A stretch of 64,000 nucleotides of DNA, taken from assembly GCA_002134785.1 (NCBI GenBank), contig MBQZ01000029.1:1-64000 (forward strand). Direction: 5' to 3'. This DNA comes from Crenothrix sp. D3 (GTDB lineage: Bacteria > Pseudomonadota > Gammaproteobacteria > Methylococcales > Methylomonadaceae). Positions 20,840 to 29,862 of the stretch are shown here, in pieces. Made by a program: the position numbers and the translations under genes. The notes under the pieces were generated by a model. It saw only the letters and a list, made by a program, of their open reading frames with translations. It made no database searches and was not told where the DNA came from. How positions within the stretch are numbered: the first letter of the stretch is position 1; each line of letters begins with the position of its first letter.

Positions 20840-21190
20840 ATGAGTAATCAACAAAATGCCGAAAAATTACAATCCTTAAAAAGACTCACTGCGGCGGTGT
20901 ATTTATGTCAATTATTAGCGTTTGCTCTTGCAGGCGTGCCGTTGCTAGTGGGTGTCGTTATCAACTTCATGAATCGTAACGCTGTCGAAGGAACGTGGCT
21001 GGAATCACATTTTGAGTGGCAAATTAAAACCGTTTGGATGGTGCTAGCAGGATTTGCGCTGTCAGGACTTACCTTTGAAATGGGTATTGGTTTTTTTATT
21101 TTGATACCAACCGTATTGCTATTGGTTTATAGAATTGTCATCGGTTGGGGTGCGTTAAATACTGATAAACCCGTCAAGGAACGCAATTAA
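20840..21190 (+). CDS. Small DUF4870-like membrane protein
   Basis: 116 residues from the ATG at 20840, which has a good AAGGTGAGG ribosome site. Three hydrophobic segments lie at ~18-40, 64-82 and 84-103. The block TWLESHFEWQIKTVW between the first two is typical of DUF4870-like small membrane proteins. The function of that family is unknown. It lies 68 bases after sbcC. Confidence 0.75.
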   Translation: MSNQQNAEKLQSLKRLTAAVYLCQLLAFALAGVPLLVGVVINFMNRNAVEGTWLESHFEWQIKTVWMVLAGFALSGLTFEMGIGFFILIPTVLLLVYRIVIGWGALNTDKPVKERN

Positions 21191-21200
21191 TTTGACATCA

Positions 21201-21228
21201 TTCCCACGCGCTACGTTCTGCGTGGGAA
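21201..21228. repeat. Hairpin of the GTTCCCACGC/GCGTGGGAA repeat family
   Basis: The 9-bp arms TTCCCACGC (21201-21209) and GCGTGGGAA (21220-21228) enclose a 10-nt loop. It lies just after the small membrane protein gene and lacks a T-tract. The same arm sequence ends the larger elements at 13.5 and 28.7 kb. Confidence 0.75.
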
Positions 21229-21431
21229 TATGGAATCACACTACTCTGTTTTCGCGTTTTTGCCACCGTGTAAATTTTGAACCAGTGCTTCGCGGTTATT
21301 TGTCTTATTAGATATTTTTAGTATCTGTTTTTTACCCAATAATGCACCATTTCAAGTGATTGCTTTCTGCTACGACCCTAACTAGAATAGTTGCGCGGGT
21401 TTTTATTAATCATACGATTGGAGAATAAATC

Positions 21432-22754
21432 ATGAGTAAAAAACAAATTGAAAAACGCTATATAGTCACTTTTGTAGATTCAGCAACTGACCAGAGTTCG
21501 GCAGCGGAAGTTTTAGACATTGCTAAAGATACTATACAAGATGGCGTGTCTCTATTGGCAACAGATGCGGAGTTAGTGGCATCTGACGTACTGCATTTTG
21601 ATGGTCTAGGTTCTACGTCTTTGTCGCTGTCAACGACAGAGGTAGACCGCTTCAAAAATGATAAACGTGTATTAGCCGTTGAGGAAGATCTCGAAATGTA
21701 CGCGCTGCATGACGAGTCTGAGCCGTGGCAGGAAAATCCATTTAGTTCTACCACGCAAGAAGAGTTGTTAGCGCAACATTATCGACAAGGTTATCAGCGC
21801 GGTGTCAGTGATTTGTATCAAAAGCTCTTAGCAGATGCCAAAGGGTTATATGATGCTCAAGGTTCAGTCTCTACTGAGGCAATTTCTCCAGTTCTACTTG
21901 TGCAACCAACGCCGTGGAATATCACCTTAGTCAAAGCACCACTAGCATGGGCGCGTGGCTTTAGAGGCAATGGTGTCAAAGTCGCTGTGTTGGATACAGG
22001 TATCGCTAATCACCCTGATTTAGTCATTTCTGGTGGTGTTTCATTTGTGTCAGGCGTGGTTTCATTCAACGATGGTCATGGTCACGGCACGCATTGCGCG
22101 GGTGTAATAGGCGCGAGAAACAATAGCATTGGTGTAGTGGGCGTTGCTCCTTTAGCGTCGTTGTATGCTGTTAAGGTATTAAGCGATGCGGGTAGCGGTC
22201 AAACCAGTTGGATTTTAGCAGGCATGGCGTGGGCAAGACAAAACGGTATGAATGTTGTTTCAATGAGTTTGGGGTCTACTTCTTGCCAAAGCGTGGCTTA
22301 TACCAATGCAATTGCCCAGTTGAATGCTGCGGGTGTCACCGTGGTCTGTGCGGCAGGTAATTCAGGAGGAACTTCATTTCCCTGTGTAAATAGCCCTGCA
22401 AATAGTATAGGTGCAATTGCGGTCGCGGCTGTTAATGCAAACAAAGTGAGAGCCAGTTTTTCTTCTTCTGGCATTACCTGTTGTCCCGCAGGTGCTAATC
22501 CTGTCAATATTTCCGCGCCTGGTGTCAGTGTTAATTCAACAGCCCCTGCTAACGGATACAAGGTTATGAGTGGCACTAGCATGGCGTGTCCTCATGTAGC
22601 AGGTGCAGCAGCATTGGTAAAACAACGTTTTCCTGCCTTTACACCTGCACAAGTGAGAGCTAAATTGATGGCAACTGCCGCTGATTTAGGTGTGCCAGGT
22701 AATGATCCGCTCTACGGTGCGGGATTAGTCGATTGTAATGCAGCAACTTTATAA
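21432..22754 (+). CDS. Subtilisin-like serine protease (S8) with N-terminal propeptide-like region
   Basis: The catalytic triad is visible: D188 in VLDTGI, H218 in HGHGTHCAG and S383 in GTSMACPHVAG. Residues ~8-95 (RYIVTFVD through VLAVEEDLEM) resemble an I9-type propeptide/inhibitor domain. Residues 100-160 form a helical linker. There is no N-terminal signal peptide, which is unusual for a subtilase and suggests cytoplasmic action or non-classical export. Start at ATG 21432 after the GGAGAATAA ribosome site. A small partner gene follows after 10 bases. Confidence 0.9.
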   Translation: MSKKQIEKRYIVTFVDSATDQSSAAEVLDIAKDTIQDGVSLLATDAELVASDVLHFDGLGSTSLSLSTTEVDRFKNDKRVLAVEEDLEMYALHDESEPWQENPFSSTTQEELLAQHYRQGYQRGVSDLYQKLLADAKGLYDAQGSVSTEAISPVLLVQPTPWNITLVKAPLAWARGFRGNGVKVAVLDTGIANHPDLVISGGVSFVSGVVSFNDGHGHGTHCAGVIGARNNSIGVVGVAPLASLYAVKVLSDAGSGQTSWILAGMAWARQNGMNVVSMSLGSTSCQSVAYTNAIAQLNAAGVTVVCAAGNSGGTSFPCVNSPANSIGAIAVAAVNANKVRASFSSSGITCCPAGANPVNISAPGVSVNSTAPANGYKVMSGTSMACPHVAGAAALVKQRFPAFTPAQVRAKLMATAADLGVPGNDPLYGAGLVDCNAATL

Positions 22755-22764
22755 TATAAACAGT

Positions 22765-23001
22765 ATGAATAAAATTCAAACAGCGTTAAAAAATCAATGC
22801 CTAGCTGATCCGAAAGAGCCTGTGAGTGTCATTGTAACTGGTTTTATCACCCCCGAAAAAGCCAAGCAAATTGGTTTGGATTCAATAGCTGGTTTGGATA
22901 ATATCTACAGCGGTTCATTGTTGGGTGAAAATATTCTGACTATTGCAGAACTTGAAGCCATTGATAGTATCGAGCTGGATGCTGACGTAGGTATGCTTTA
23001 A
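22765..23001 (+). CDS. Small I9/propeptide-like protein paired with the S8 protease
   Basis: 78 residues from the ATG at 22765 (MNKIQTALKN). The pattern VSVIVTGFITPEKAKQIG ... LTIAELEAIDSIELDADVGML has the beta-alpha-beta-beta-alpha-beta rhythm of stand-alone subtilase inhibitors and propeptides, ending in an IELD strand. Its place directly after the protease stop supports a role as inhibitor, chaperone or substrate of that enzyme. An alternative ATG at 22738 overlaps the protease. Function is inferred from pattern and context. Confidence 0.6.
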   Translation: MNKIQTALKNQCLADPKEPVSVIVTGFITPEKAKQIGLDSIAGLDNIYSGSLLGENILTIAELEAIDSIELDADVGML

Positions 23002-23010
23002 AAATTGCAG

Positions 23011-23048
23011 GGGCAGGTAATATTCCTTAGCTGGGGTATTATCTGCCC
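23011..23048. terminator. Candidate bidirectional terminator between the small partner gene and metG
   Basis: The arms 23011-23022 and 23037-23048 (GGGCAGGTAATA / TATTATCTGCCC) pair with one G-T position. The hairpin is followed by TTATTCTCTT on the plus strand. It separates convergent genes. Confidence 0.5.
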
Positions 23049-23064
23049 TTATTCTCTTAAAGCA

Positions 23065-25083
23065 TCACTTCACCCGCATTCCAGCGACCGCGCCACTGTC
23101 TGGACTCAATAAATAAATCCCGTCATCACCACCCGCAGCAAGCACCATGCCTTCCGACAAACCAAAGCGCATTTTTCTGGGTGCAAGATTCGCCACTACC
23201 AGCGTCAAACGACCTTCCAACTGCTCAGGTGAATAATCCGATTTTATGCCCGCAAAAATACTGCGCGTTTCATCACCAATATCCACCGTCAGATGCAATA
23301 ATTTATCCGCACCGTCCACGCTTTCTGCTTTAATAATTTTCGCAATGCGCAAATCCAATTTACCGAAGTCAGTAATATCAATAGTGTCCGCTATTGGTGC
23401 GAACTGTTTTTCTTTCACCACATTCACCACAGTTTTTTCCAGATTTTCTTTTGAGGCTTCGATAATCGCGGCGACTTTATCGGGTTCAACGCGGGTCATC
23501 AACGGAATAAAATCATTCAGCTCATGATTTAATAACGGCTCTAACTCATCTATCCAGCCGTGAACTTCACAGTTTAAAAACACTTCCGCACTGTAAGATA
23601 ACGTTGGCACGACAGGCTTTAAATACGCCACCAATACGCGGAATAAATTTAAACCCATCGTACAAACCGCCTGCAACTCCGCTTCTTTACCTTCTTCTTT
23701 CGCAATCAGCCACGGTTTTTTCTCATCAATATACCGATTCGCTTTATCCGCTAACGCCATAATCTCGCGCATTGCTTTAGCAAACTCACGGTTTTCATAA
23801 AACTCCGCAATAATCTCGTTAGCGTCGATAAATTCAGCCCATAATTGCGGTTCAGCCAATTCATCCGATAACCTATTATCAAAACGTTTCGCAATAAAAC
23901 CACTGCAACGACTGCCGATATTAACCACTTTACCGACTAAATCCGAATTCACCCGTTGACTAAAATCATCAAAATTTAAATCCAAATCATCCACGCCCGC
24001 GCCGAGTTTAGCAGCAAAATAATAACGCAGATACTCAGGATTCAAATGATCCAAATAGGTTCGTGCAGTAATAAACGTACCGCGTGATTTAGACATTTTT
24101 TCGCCGTTCACCGTTAAAAAACCATGCGCAAAAATCGCGCTCGGCGTTCTAAAATCCGCGCCCTGTAACATTGCAGGGAAAAACAGCGCATGAAAATAAA
24201 TAATGTCTTTACCGATGAAATGATACAGCTCTGTTTTGCTGTCTTTTGCCCAAAATTCCTCAAAATTCAAGCCTTTTTTATCGCACAGATTTTTAAAACT
24301 CGCCAAATAACCAATCGGCGCGTCTAACCAGACATAAAAATATTTATTCGGCGCGTCAGGAATTTCAAAACCAAAATACGGCGCGTCACGCGAAATATCC
24401 CATTGTTGCAAACCACCGTCTAACCATTCGGCTAATTTATTACGCACTTCGGGTTGCAAATGCCCCGCAGTCGTCCAATCGCTGAGCATCTCAGTAAAAT
24501 CAGCCAGATTAAAAAAGTAATGCACCGATTCTTTATCAATCGGCTTTTCACCTGAAATCGCCGACACCGCATTTTTCAATTCCGAGGACGCATAATTCGC
24601 CCCGCACACTTCACAACCATCACCGTACTGATCCGCCGCGCCGCATTTTGGACACTCGCCTTTAATAAAACGGTCAGGCAAAAACATCTCTTTCACAGGA
24701 TCGAATGCCTGTGTAATCGTGCGCGAGCTAATATGCCCAGCGTCTCTTAGTCGCGTATAAATCAACGACGAAAAATACTTATTTTCCTCAGAATGCGTAC
24801 TGTGATAATTATCAAACGCCACACCAAAATCACTAAAATCGCGCGTGTGTTCCTTCGCAACCTGCGCAATCAACTGTTCAGGCGTAATCCCTTCGCGGTC
24901 AGCTTTCAGCATAATCGGCGTACCGTGCGTATCATCCGCGCACACATAATGACAAGTATGTCCGCGTTGTTTTTGAAACCGCACCCACATATCCGTTTGC
25001 AGATATTCCAGCATATGACCTATATGAATAGGCCCATTGGCATAAGGTAACGCGCTAGTGACAAGAATTTTTCTATTCGACAT
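23065..25083 (-). CDS. metG: Methionyl-tRNA synthetase
   Basis: Charges tRNA-Met. 672 residues, the usual length for the dimeric form. The signatures are [11 protein letters not shown] (HIGH motif, ~residues 14-24), zinc ligands CPKCG and CEVCG, the KMSKS loop in [11 protein letters not shown], and a C-terminal tRNA-binding OB domain from LDLRIAKII. It stands alone, convergent with the protease pair. Confidence 0.97.
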   Translation of the reverse strand: MSNRKILVTSALPYANGPIHIGHMLEYLQTDMWVRFQKQRGHTCHYVCADDTHGTPIMLKADREGITPEQLIAQVAKEHTRDFSDFGVAFDNYHSTHSEENKYFSSLIYTRLRDAGHISSRTITQAFDPVKEMFLPDRFIKGECPKCGAADQYGDGCEVCGANYASSELKNAVSAISGEKPIDKESVHYFFNLADFTEMLSDWTTAGHLQPEVRNKLAEWLDGGLQQWDISRDAPYFGFEIPDAPNKYFYVWLDAPIGYLASFKNLCDKKGLNFEEFWAKDSKTELYHFIGKDIIYFHALFFPAMLQGADFRTPSAIFAHGFLTVNGEKMSKSRGTFITARTYLDHLNPEYLRYYFAAKLGAGVDDLDLNFDDFSQRVNSDLVGKVVNIGSRCSGFIAKRFDNRLSDELAEPQLWAEFIDANEIIAEFYENREFAKAMREIMALADKANRYIDEKKPWLIAKEEGKEAELQAVCTMGLNLFRVLVAYLKPVVPTLSYSAEVFLNCEVHGWIDELEPLLNHELNDFIPLMTRVEPDKVAAIIEASKENLEKTVVNVVKEKQFAPIADTIDITDFGKLDLRIAKIIKAESVDGADKLLHLTVDIGDETRSIFAGIKSDYSPEQLEGRLTLVVANLAPRKMRFGLSEGMVLAAGGDDGIYLLSPDSGAVAGMRVK

Positions 25084-25535
25084 GGTGTGTAAACTCAGGA
25101 ATCAGGGGAAAAAATAGGGGATATTATGGCATAAAACCCGCCGCACCTGACGCAAAAGGCACTGCAATTGATAAAACAGGGAAAGCACAAAAATGTAGGG
25201 TGGGCAGGTTTTTTTGCCCACCATAAACAACGTGAACACTACAAAAACTGTCAGCCGCCTTACTCAAATTCTCATCAAACGCAACGACGGCGAAAAACGG
25301 TTACATCGCTTATCGCGTTAAGTAGAATGTAGCTCAATAATTTGGTTTCTTAACAAGGAGAGAAATATGCAATTCATACGGCAGATTTATGAAGATTTAC
25401 CCGACTTTGTGATAGAGCTAACCGTTCATAGATAAATAGGTATCGTCACTTTATAAAAATGGACAGAAGCAAATGTAATGGAACTACAAGGATGGAAAAA
25501 AGATATTTTCCCACACCGCATGACTAAGGATAATT
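25084..25535. other. Non-coding interval with a hairpin and a short gene remnant
   Basis: A hairpin GGTGGGCA/TGCCCACC lies at 25199-25222 (dispersed GTGGGCA repeat type). At 25367-25435 a well-placed ribosome site precedes MQFIRQIYEDLPDFVIE, which stops after 22 codons and may be the start of a broken antitoxin-like gene. Nothing else is convincing. Confidence 0.5.
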
Positions 25536-26966
25536 ATGGAAATTGTATGTAAGAGTTGTAATACCAGTCATTATCTCAGTGACGACAGAATCCCTTTAGA
25601 AACTAAAACAGGCAAATGCAAACAATGCAGTGCGCCGATAACGGTATTGGGGGAAAATGCTACCGTTTCAATTGAGCCAACACCTATTAAATCAACTAAT
25701 GAAAATTTAAGGTTGCATATTATGTCAAAGAATGAAGCGCAATCAAATTTTAATAATCCATTAGAAGGAAATATTGGTACATCAATATTTTTTGCTCTTG
25801 TTTTCATTCAAACATCATTAGTTTTTCTTGTTTGCTCAAATATACAATTTATTAATTTTTCAATAATACATCTTATATTTAAATTGTTTTTAATAGCAGT
25901 ATTCTTAGGTTTGTTTTCATTTGCAATTTCTGAAGATATTAAATCTTTTTTCGTAACCTTATTTTATACTATCGTTACTTATGGAATTACATTAACAACT
26001 GCGATATTTTTAAAAAATACCATGAATTTTTGGTTGGCATTGTGTATTTCAAATATACTAATATTTTTAATAACAGATTTTAAAAAATTAGAAATTATTG
26101 TTAAATTTTATGTTTTATGGATAGTAACAGTAACTATTATAACTATAGGAAATGTCGAGTATTTTCCATATGCAAAACCAGCAATTGATGAATTTAAAGA
26201 AATATATTTTTTTGATGTGCGCGTTATAATTATAAGCTCTCTATTTTTATGTTTTTTTATTAAGGCAATTTGGAAATCTATCGCAGAGGACAGACCTACT
26301 ATATTATCAATTCCAAATTTAAGAATCCCTGATATTTTAAACTCGCAAACATCAATTATTTCAACTATATTTAGACCTTTTGTCATATCGATAAATGGTA
26401 TTTTGTTTGCAACACAGATAGCTCTTAACATATTATGGAAACTAATTGCAGTGGTAGCTGTATATTTGACTAGGTTTAGTCTAAACTTTATATGTCAATT
26501 ATTATTTTTTATTACAAATAGTGCGATATGGAAAGCGATTTTTTATACCTTGATTACTTTTTTTCCAATTATGATTTTTATATATGGAACAATATTTGTT
26601 ACTCCTCATATTTTCACATACCTTATACAAGAAACACCTTTATATTCTATATCTTTTGAAGACACTATAGTATGGATTTCATTATTTTTTATATCATCAT
26701 TATTAATTATATTAATTGTTTGTGAATTATGGAGGTTTTTAGATTGGCATTCAAATGAATTTCTTATAAGAACTTTATTCGGTGGTTCAATGATTCTTAT
26801 ATCATATGCCTTTTCTAGTGCAATCATGTATATTGCAACACATATTGAATATTTCCAAATAAGAGGATTTCAATCATTAGGTGGTTTTTCTTTTCTAATT
26901 TCATGTGTAATAGCTTTTGTATTTGTTATTCAAGTAATAAAACTTATTTTCAATTATGATAAATAG
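25536..26966 (+). CDS. AT-rich zinc-ribbon polytopic membrane protein, unknown function
   Basis: 476 residues. The first ~40 hold a zinc ribbon with CKSC (residues 5-8) and CKQC (28-31), like the MJ0042/zinc-ribbon heads of bacterial envelope proteins. From ~residue 75 on there are about ten long hydrophobic segments rich in Ile, Phe and Leu with few charges. Base composition is far more AT-rich than the neighbouring housekeeping genes, suggesting transfer. I do not recognise a transport or enzyme motif. Confidence 0.75.
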   Translation: MEIVCKSCNTSHYLSDDRIPLETKTGKCKQCSAPITVLGENATVSIEPTPIKSTNENLRLHIMSKNEAQSNFNNPLEGNIGTSIFFALVFIQTSLVFLVCSNIQFINFSIIHLIFKLFLIAVFLGLFSFAISEDIKSFFVTLFYTIVTYGITLTTAIFLKNTMNFWLALCISNILIFLITDFKKLEIIVKFYVLWIVTVTIITIGNVEYFPYAKPAIDEFKEIYFFDVRVIIISSLFLCFFIKAIWKSIAEDRPTILSIPNLRIPDILNSQTSIISTIFRPFVISINGILFATQIALNILWKLIAVVAVYLTRFSLNFICQLLFFITNSAIWKAIFYTLITFFPIMIFIYGTIFVTPHIFTYLIQETPLYSISFEDTIVWISLFFISSLLIILIVCELWRFLDWHSNEFLIRTLFGGSMILISYAFSSAIMYIATHIEYFQIRGFQSLGGFSFLISCVIAFVFVIQVIKLIFNYDK

Positions 26967-27319
26967 TCATGTAGTCAGCGCGTAGCTTAGTGCGTGCAAT
27001 AGAATAGCAAACCCCAACATTTACATAGTTACTTGTTTTTGTTGGGGTTCGTTTAATGTTAGCCTACTGGCAATTGAGCAATGCAATGATAATTTGCATT
27101 ACAAAATACCTAGCAACATACTTAACAACACGTTTTAAAAATTTTCGGATTTTTTGTGAAGACATAGTGAATTTCCTCTAGTGGTTGTATTCTCTAAGTG
27201 TGAGAACCATCTTACGAGGAGCATAGATAAGTGATGGATAGGCTAGACAAGCAAAAAAAACACTTGCCCAGCCTATTGAGGCAATTCAGTGAGTAGCAGA
27301 ACAAAACAGACTATGAGAA
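26967..27319. other. Interval with a terminator-like hairpin and small ORFs
   Basis: The arms AACCCCAAC (27010-27018) and GTTGGGGTT (27041-27049) form a hairpin after the membrane-protein gene. It belongs to the GTTGGGGTT dispersed repeat type also seen near 33.92 kb. A minus-strand small ORF (27064-27165) is listed separately. A 20-codon ORF at 27234-27296 also has a ribosome site, but I have no further support for it. Confidence 0.5.
27064..27165 (-). CDS. Possible 33-residue basic-hydrophobic peptide
   Basis: An ATG at 27165 preceded by AGAGGAAA at good spacing opens a 33-codon frame. It is basic at the N-terminus (MSSQKIRKFLKRVVKYVAR) and hydrophobic at the C-terminus (YFVMQIIIALLNC). 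The layout resembles small membrane-active peptides such as type I toxins. No homology is claimed; it may be chance. Confidence 0.35.
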   Translation of the reverse strand: MSSQKIRKFLKRVVKYVARYFVMQIIIALLNCQ

Positions 27320-27535
27320 ATGACTATGATTGAAACATTTATGAACTTAAATATACCTCAAGAAGTTCTTACAGGCTTAATAACAAGACAGTATTCATTG
27401 CATGGTGGCGTTATACGATGGGCGGCTGGTACGGAACAAGCGGGGCAAATTATTCGTCATCTTGTTCCTGCCATTGAAACCAACGAACAAACCGCACTGG
27501 AATATATAGAGAAAAATAAAGAGGCTTCATTATGA
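27320..27535 (+). CDS. Small protein, first gene of a toxin-antitoxin operon
   Basis: 71 residues (MTMIETFMNLNIPQEV...). I do not recognise the family. The HGGVIRWAAGTEQAGQIIRHL segment is well formed and the C-terminus is acidic. Its stop overlaps the antitoxin ATG by 4 bases, so it is translationally coupled to a RelE/ParE-type pair and may be a third component. A second ATG at 27326 is possible. Confidence 0.6.
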   Translation: MTMIETFMNLNIPQEVLTGLITRQYSLHGGVIRWAAGTEQAGQIIRHLVPAIETNEQTALEYIEKNKEASL

Positions 27536-27741
27536 AAACTATTTTATTAGAAGTTGAAGACACGGCTTATCAAACTATTTTAGATTTTATTAAGTTATTA
27601 CCTGAAAGTCGTTGCCATATTTTAGACGAGCCTGAATTATTAACCGATGAGCAGCAACACATTCAACATTGTTTAATGCAAATTAAACAAGGTGATTACA
27701 GTGAATTTGATGATTGGGAAACGGTAAAGAATACTTTATGA
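27532..27741 (+). CDS. Antitoxin-like protein of a RelE/ParE-type module
   Basis: 69 residues, acidic, with a short N-terminal beta segment (TILLEVEDTAYQTILDFIKLL) and a C-terminal acidic tail (QIKQGDYSEFDDWETVKNTL) of the type that wraps RelE toxins. It overlaps the toxin ATG (ATGA). The antitoxin role is inferred from size, charge and position. Confidence 0.7.
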   Translation: MKTILLEVEDTAYQTILDFIKLLPESRCHILDEPELLTDEQQHIQHCLMQIKQGDYSEFDDWETVKNTL

Positions 27742-28010
27742 GTTATCGGCTGCTATTACATAAAAGCGTAACCAAGTTTCTTGAAAAGTGTCCTGATAAA
27801 CAACGACAAGATATAAAACAAAAACTGGAGTTACTTAAACAGAATCCTTATGCTAATGAACAGTTAGATATAAAATCCATGCAAGGCTATGAAAATTTAT
27901 ATCGCCTGCGTGTTGGTCAATATCGCCTTGTTTATCAAATCAAACAAGGTGAATTAATCATTTTTATACTTAAAGCGGGTAATCGGGGCGATATTTACAA
28001 AGGGATTTAA
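27738..28010 (+). CDS. RelE/ParE-family toxin
   Basis: 90 residues from the ATG at 27738, which overlaps the antitoxin stop. The pattern YRLLLHKSVTKFLEKCPDK ... LYRLRVGQYRLVYQI ... IFILKAGNRGDIYKGI is the RelE/ParE fold, with the central RLRVGQYRLVY block and the terminal GNRGDIY. Members are mRNA interferases or gyrase poisons; which applies here is not visible. A longer in-frame start at 27714 would run into the antitoxin and is not preferred. Confidence 0.85.
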   Translation: MSYRLLLHKSVTKFLEKCPDKQRQDIKQKLELLKQNPYANEQLDIKSMQGYENLYRLRVGQYRLVYQIKQGELIIFILKAGNRGDIYKGI

Positions 28011-28066
28011 TACACCTTGAAACTAACTAACCGCGCTGGAGTATATAAACGAAGCGACAAACACAA

Positions 28067-28090
28067 GAATACAAACCTAGGTTTGTATTC
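28067..28090. repeat. Perfect 24-nt palindrome with TACAAACCTAGGTTTGTA core
   Basis: 28067-28090 is a perfect palindrome centred on CCTAGG. An 18-nt core is shared with 38948-38973. It lies between the toxin-antitoxin operon and the next gene. Confidence 0.85.
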
Positions 28091-28116
28091 CTAAATTCAT
28101 AAAATAGAGAATAATC

Positions 28117-28728
28117 ATGGCATTTACCAATCAATTTAAATCACTTGCGGCAGTTTTAAAACATTATCAAATTCATTATAAAGAGGCTGATTTTGAAATT
28201 ATTAAAACCGCAGTTCTTGATGACGCTGTACGGCAAGATATTATTTTTACGCTTAAAGAGGTGGCATACAATGTTTCTGAGGCGGCTATTTGTGAAAATT
28301 TAATTTATCCAATGTTAAAAGCCGCATGGAAATTGTATGCCGATGTGTTTGCGATTTGGAGTCATGCTTCACTTGAATATGATGATGAACTCACTGGGAT
28401 TCCCGATTATTTAATTTCTAAACGTTCTGATTTAGGCAAAATTATTTTTGATTCGCCATTGTTGGCTGTTGTAGCAGCGAAAAAAGATAATTTTTTAGCA
28501 GGTTGGGCGCAGTGCGCGTTAGAAATGGTGGCAATGCAAAAAATCAATGATGACGCGCAGTTGGTAATTTATGGTTTGGTGTCAAACGGTGAAATTTGGG
28601 AAATTGCCACGCTGGAGAATCAGCAGTTTATTTTTTATAACAAACGATTTGTCATTGAAGAGCTGGATAATTTGTTTAACGTGTTGGTTTCTATTTTAGA
28701 AATATGTAAATTGCAGCTAATAAAATGA
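28117..28728 (+). CDS. PD-(D/E)XK nuclease-like protein with altered active site
   Basis: 203 residues. The block GIPDYLI (D97) followed by LLAVVAAKKDNFLAGWAQCALEM fits a family of small nuclease-fold proteins in which the second part normally reads VEAKKD and is followed by GWAQC and MVAMQKIN. Here Ala120 stands where the acidic residue is expected, so the catalytic Glu appears lost while Asp97 and Lys122 remain. The later IYGLVSNGEIWEI also fits the family. It may be an inactive or regulatory member. Confidence 0.65.
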   Translation: MAFTNQFKSLAAVLKHYQIHYKEADFEIIKTAVLDDAVRQDIIFTLKEVAYNVSEAAICENLIYPMLKAAWKLYADVFAIWSHASLEYDDELTGIPDYLISKRSDLGKIIFDSPLLAVVAAKKDNFLAGWAQCALEMVAMQKINDDAQLVIYGLVSNGEIWEIATLENQQFIFYNKRFVIEELDNLFNVLVSILEICKLQLIK

Positions 28729-28741
28729 ATTGTATTTTCTC

Positions 28742-28976
28742 GTTCCCAAGCTCTGGGGACTTTGAAAGTATTCATTACGCTAAACAAACGTCATTCTGGC
28801 ATGGATGCCAGAATCCAGCACCAAGGATGGTAACTGCATGATTATAATTAATATTATTCTTCACACAAATTCACATCCTTGTGACTGGATTCCAGCATCC
28901 ATGCTGGAATGACGGCGTTTTCGCTGAAACTATGGTTATAACGAGAATACTTTCACAGTCTCTGGAGCGTGGGAAC
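28742..28976. repeat. Composite nested inverted-repeat element (MITE-like)
   Basis: The outer arms are GTTCCCAAGCTCTGGGGAC (left) and GTCTCTGGAGCGTGGGAAC (right), with GAAAGTATT/AATACTTTC just inside. The inner arms 28789-28818 and 28885-28914 (GTCATTCTGGCATGG / CCATGCTGGAATGAC) form a second palindrome of the widespread CATTCCAGCATGG type. It fills the gap between the nuclease-like gene and fhcC and has no coding potential. Confidence 0.8.
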
Positions 28977-29049
28977 TATAGGTTGGAGAACGTGGGAACT
29001 GGACTTAATGTCGCTGTGACAGATTCGCGCCGTGTGAATAAATCCGCAC

Positions 29050-29862
29050 CTACAACTTAACCAGCACCTCACCTTGCCCGATTTCAGCCATATCGCCTGC
29101 GTAACGTTGTACGCGATTAAAGCTCACTGACGCATCGGCAAACTTAGAATTCAAGGCTTTAAACGAGTTAAATAAAATCGGCAAGAATGCCAAGGTATGC
29201 GCACCGCAGTCGTTGAAACTGGCGGACAATTGCGGGGCGTTCCATAGCAATAACGTACCGCGTCGCATGGCGTAGCCTAAATATCTGCCTGTATTTCCCA
29301 TGACAGCAATTGTGCCTGCGGTCATGCGTGAGCCGCAATAATCGCCTGCGTTGCCTTCGATTAAAATCAAACCACGGCGTAAATGATCGCCGACGCGCTG
29401 ACCTGCATTGCCTTTGACTAGAATAATGCCGCCTTTCATGCCCATTTTATTGCCCGCTAATGCCGCGCCTAAAAAATCACCGACATTGCCTGACACTTCG
29501 AGATAACCGTTTTTCATTTCACAGGCGGCGTACAAACCTGCATTACCAGACACTTTTATCTCGCCTTTTTTAATGCCCATGCCTAAATACGCACCCGCAT
29601 CACCTTCAACAGTAATCGTGCCGCCATCCAGTTCTTTGCCGATAAAATCCAGTTTATCCATGCTGTTTTTAATGACAATATTCTGTGCATCTGAGCCGTC
29701 GATAGTAAATAATTCATCGACACGAAATTTACGTTTACCGCTTTGTAATTCCAGCGCGGTAATGTCGGCAATGCTTAAACCTTGTAACGTTTGACACACT
29801 AACGGCGACATATCGACGCGCTGTGTAGGTTGCGTTTTCAACGTAAAAATTAACGCGCTCAT
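29050..29862 (-). CDS. fhcC: Formyltransferase/hydrolase complex subunit C
   Basis: 270 residues with the repeating GxxxGxG right-handed beta-helix pattern of the FmdC/GltB C-terminal family (GDAGAYLGMGIKKG, GNAGLYAACEMKNG, GNAGQRVGDHLRRG). Homologous to formylmethanofuran dehydrogenase subunit C, here part of the bacterial complex that converts formyl-tetrahydromethanopterin to formate. Its start overlaps the fhcD stop by 4 bases. Confidence 0.93.
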   Translation of the reverse strand: MSALIFTLKTQPTQRVDMSPLVCQTLQGLSIADITALELQSGKRKFRVDELFTIDGSDAQNIVIKNSMDKLDFIGKELDGGTITVEGDAGAYLGMGIKKGEIKVSGNAGLYAACEMKNGYLEVSGNVGDFLGAALAGNKMGMKGGIILVKGNAGQRVGDHLRRGLILIEGNAGDYCGSRMTAGTIAVMGNTGRYLGYAMRRGTLLLWNAPQLSASFNDCGAHTLAFLPILFNSFKALNSKFADASVSFNRVQRYAGDMAEIGQGEVLVKL

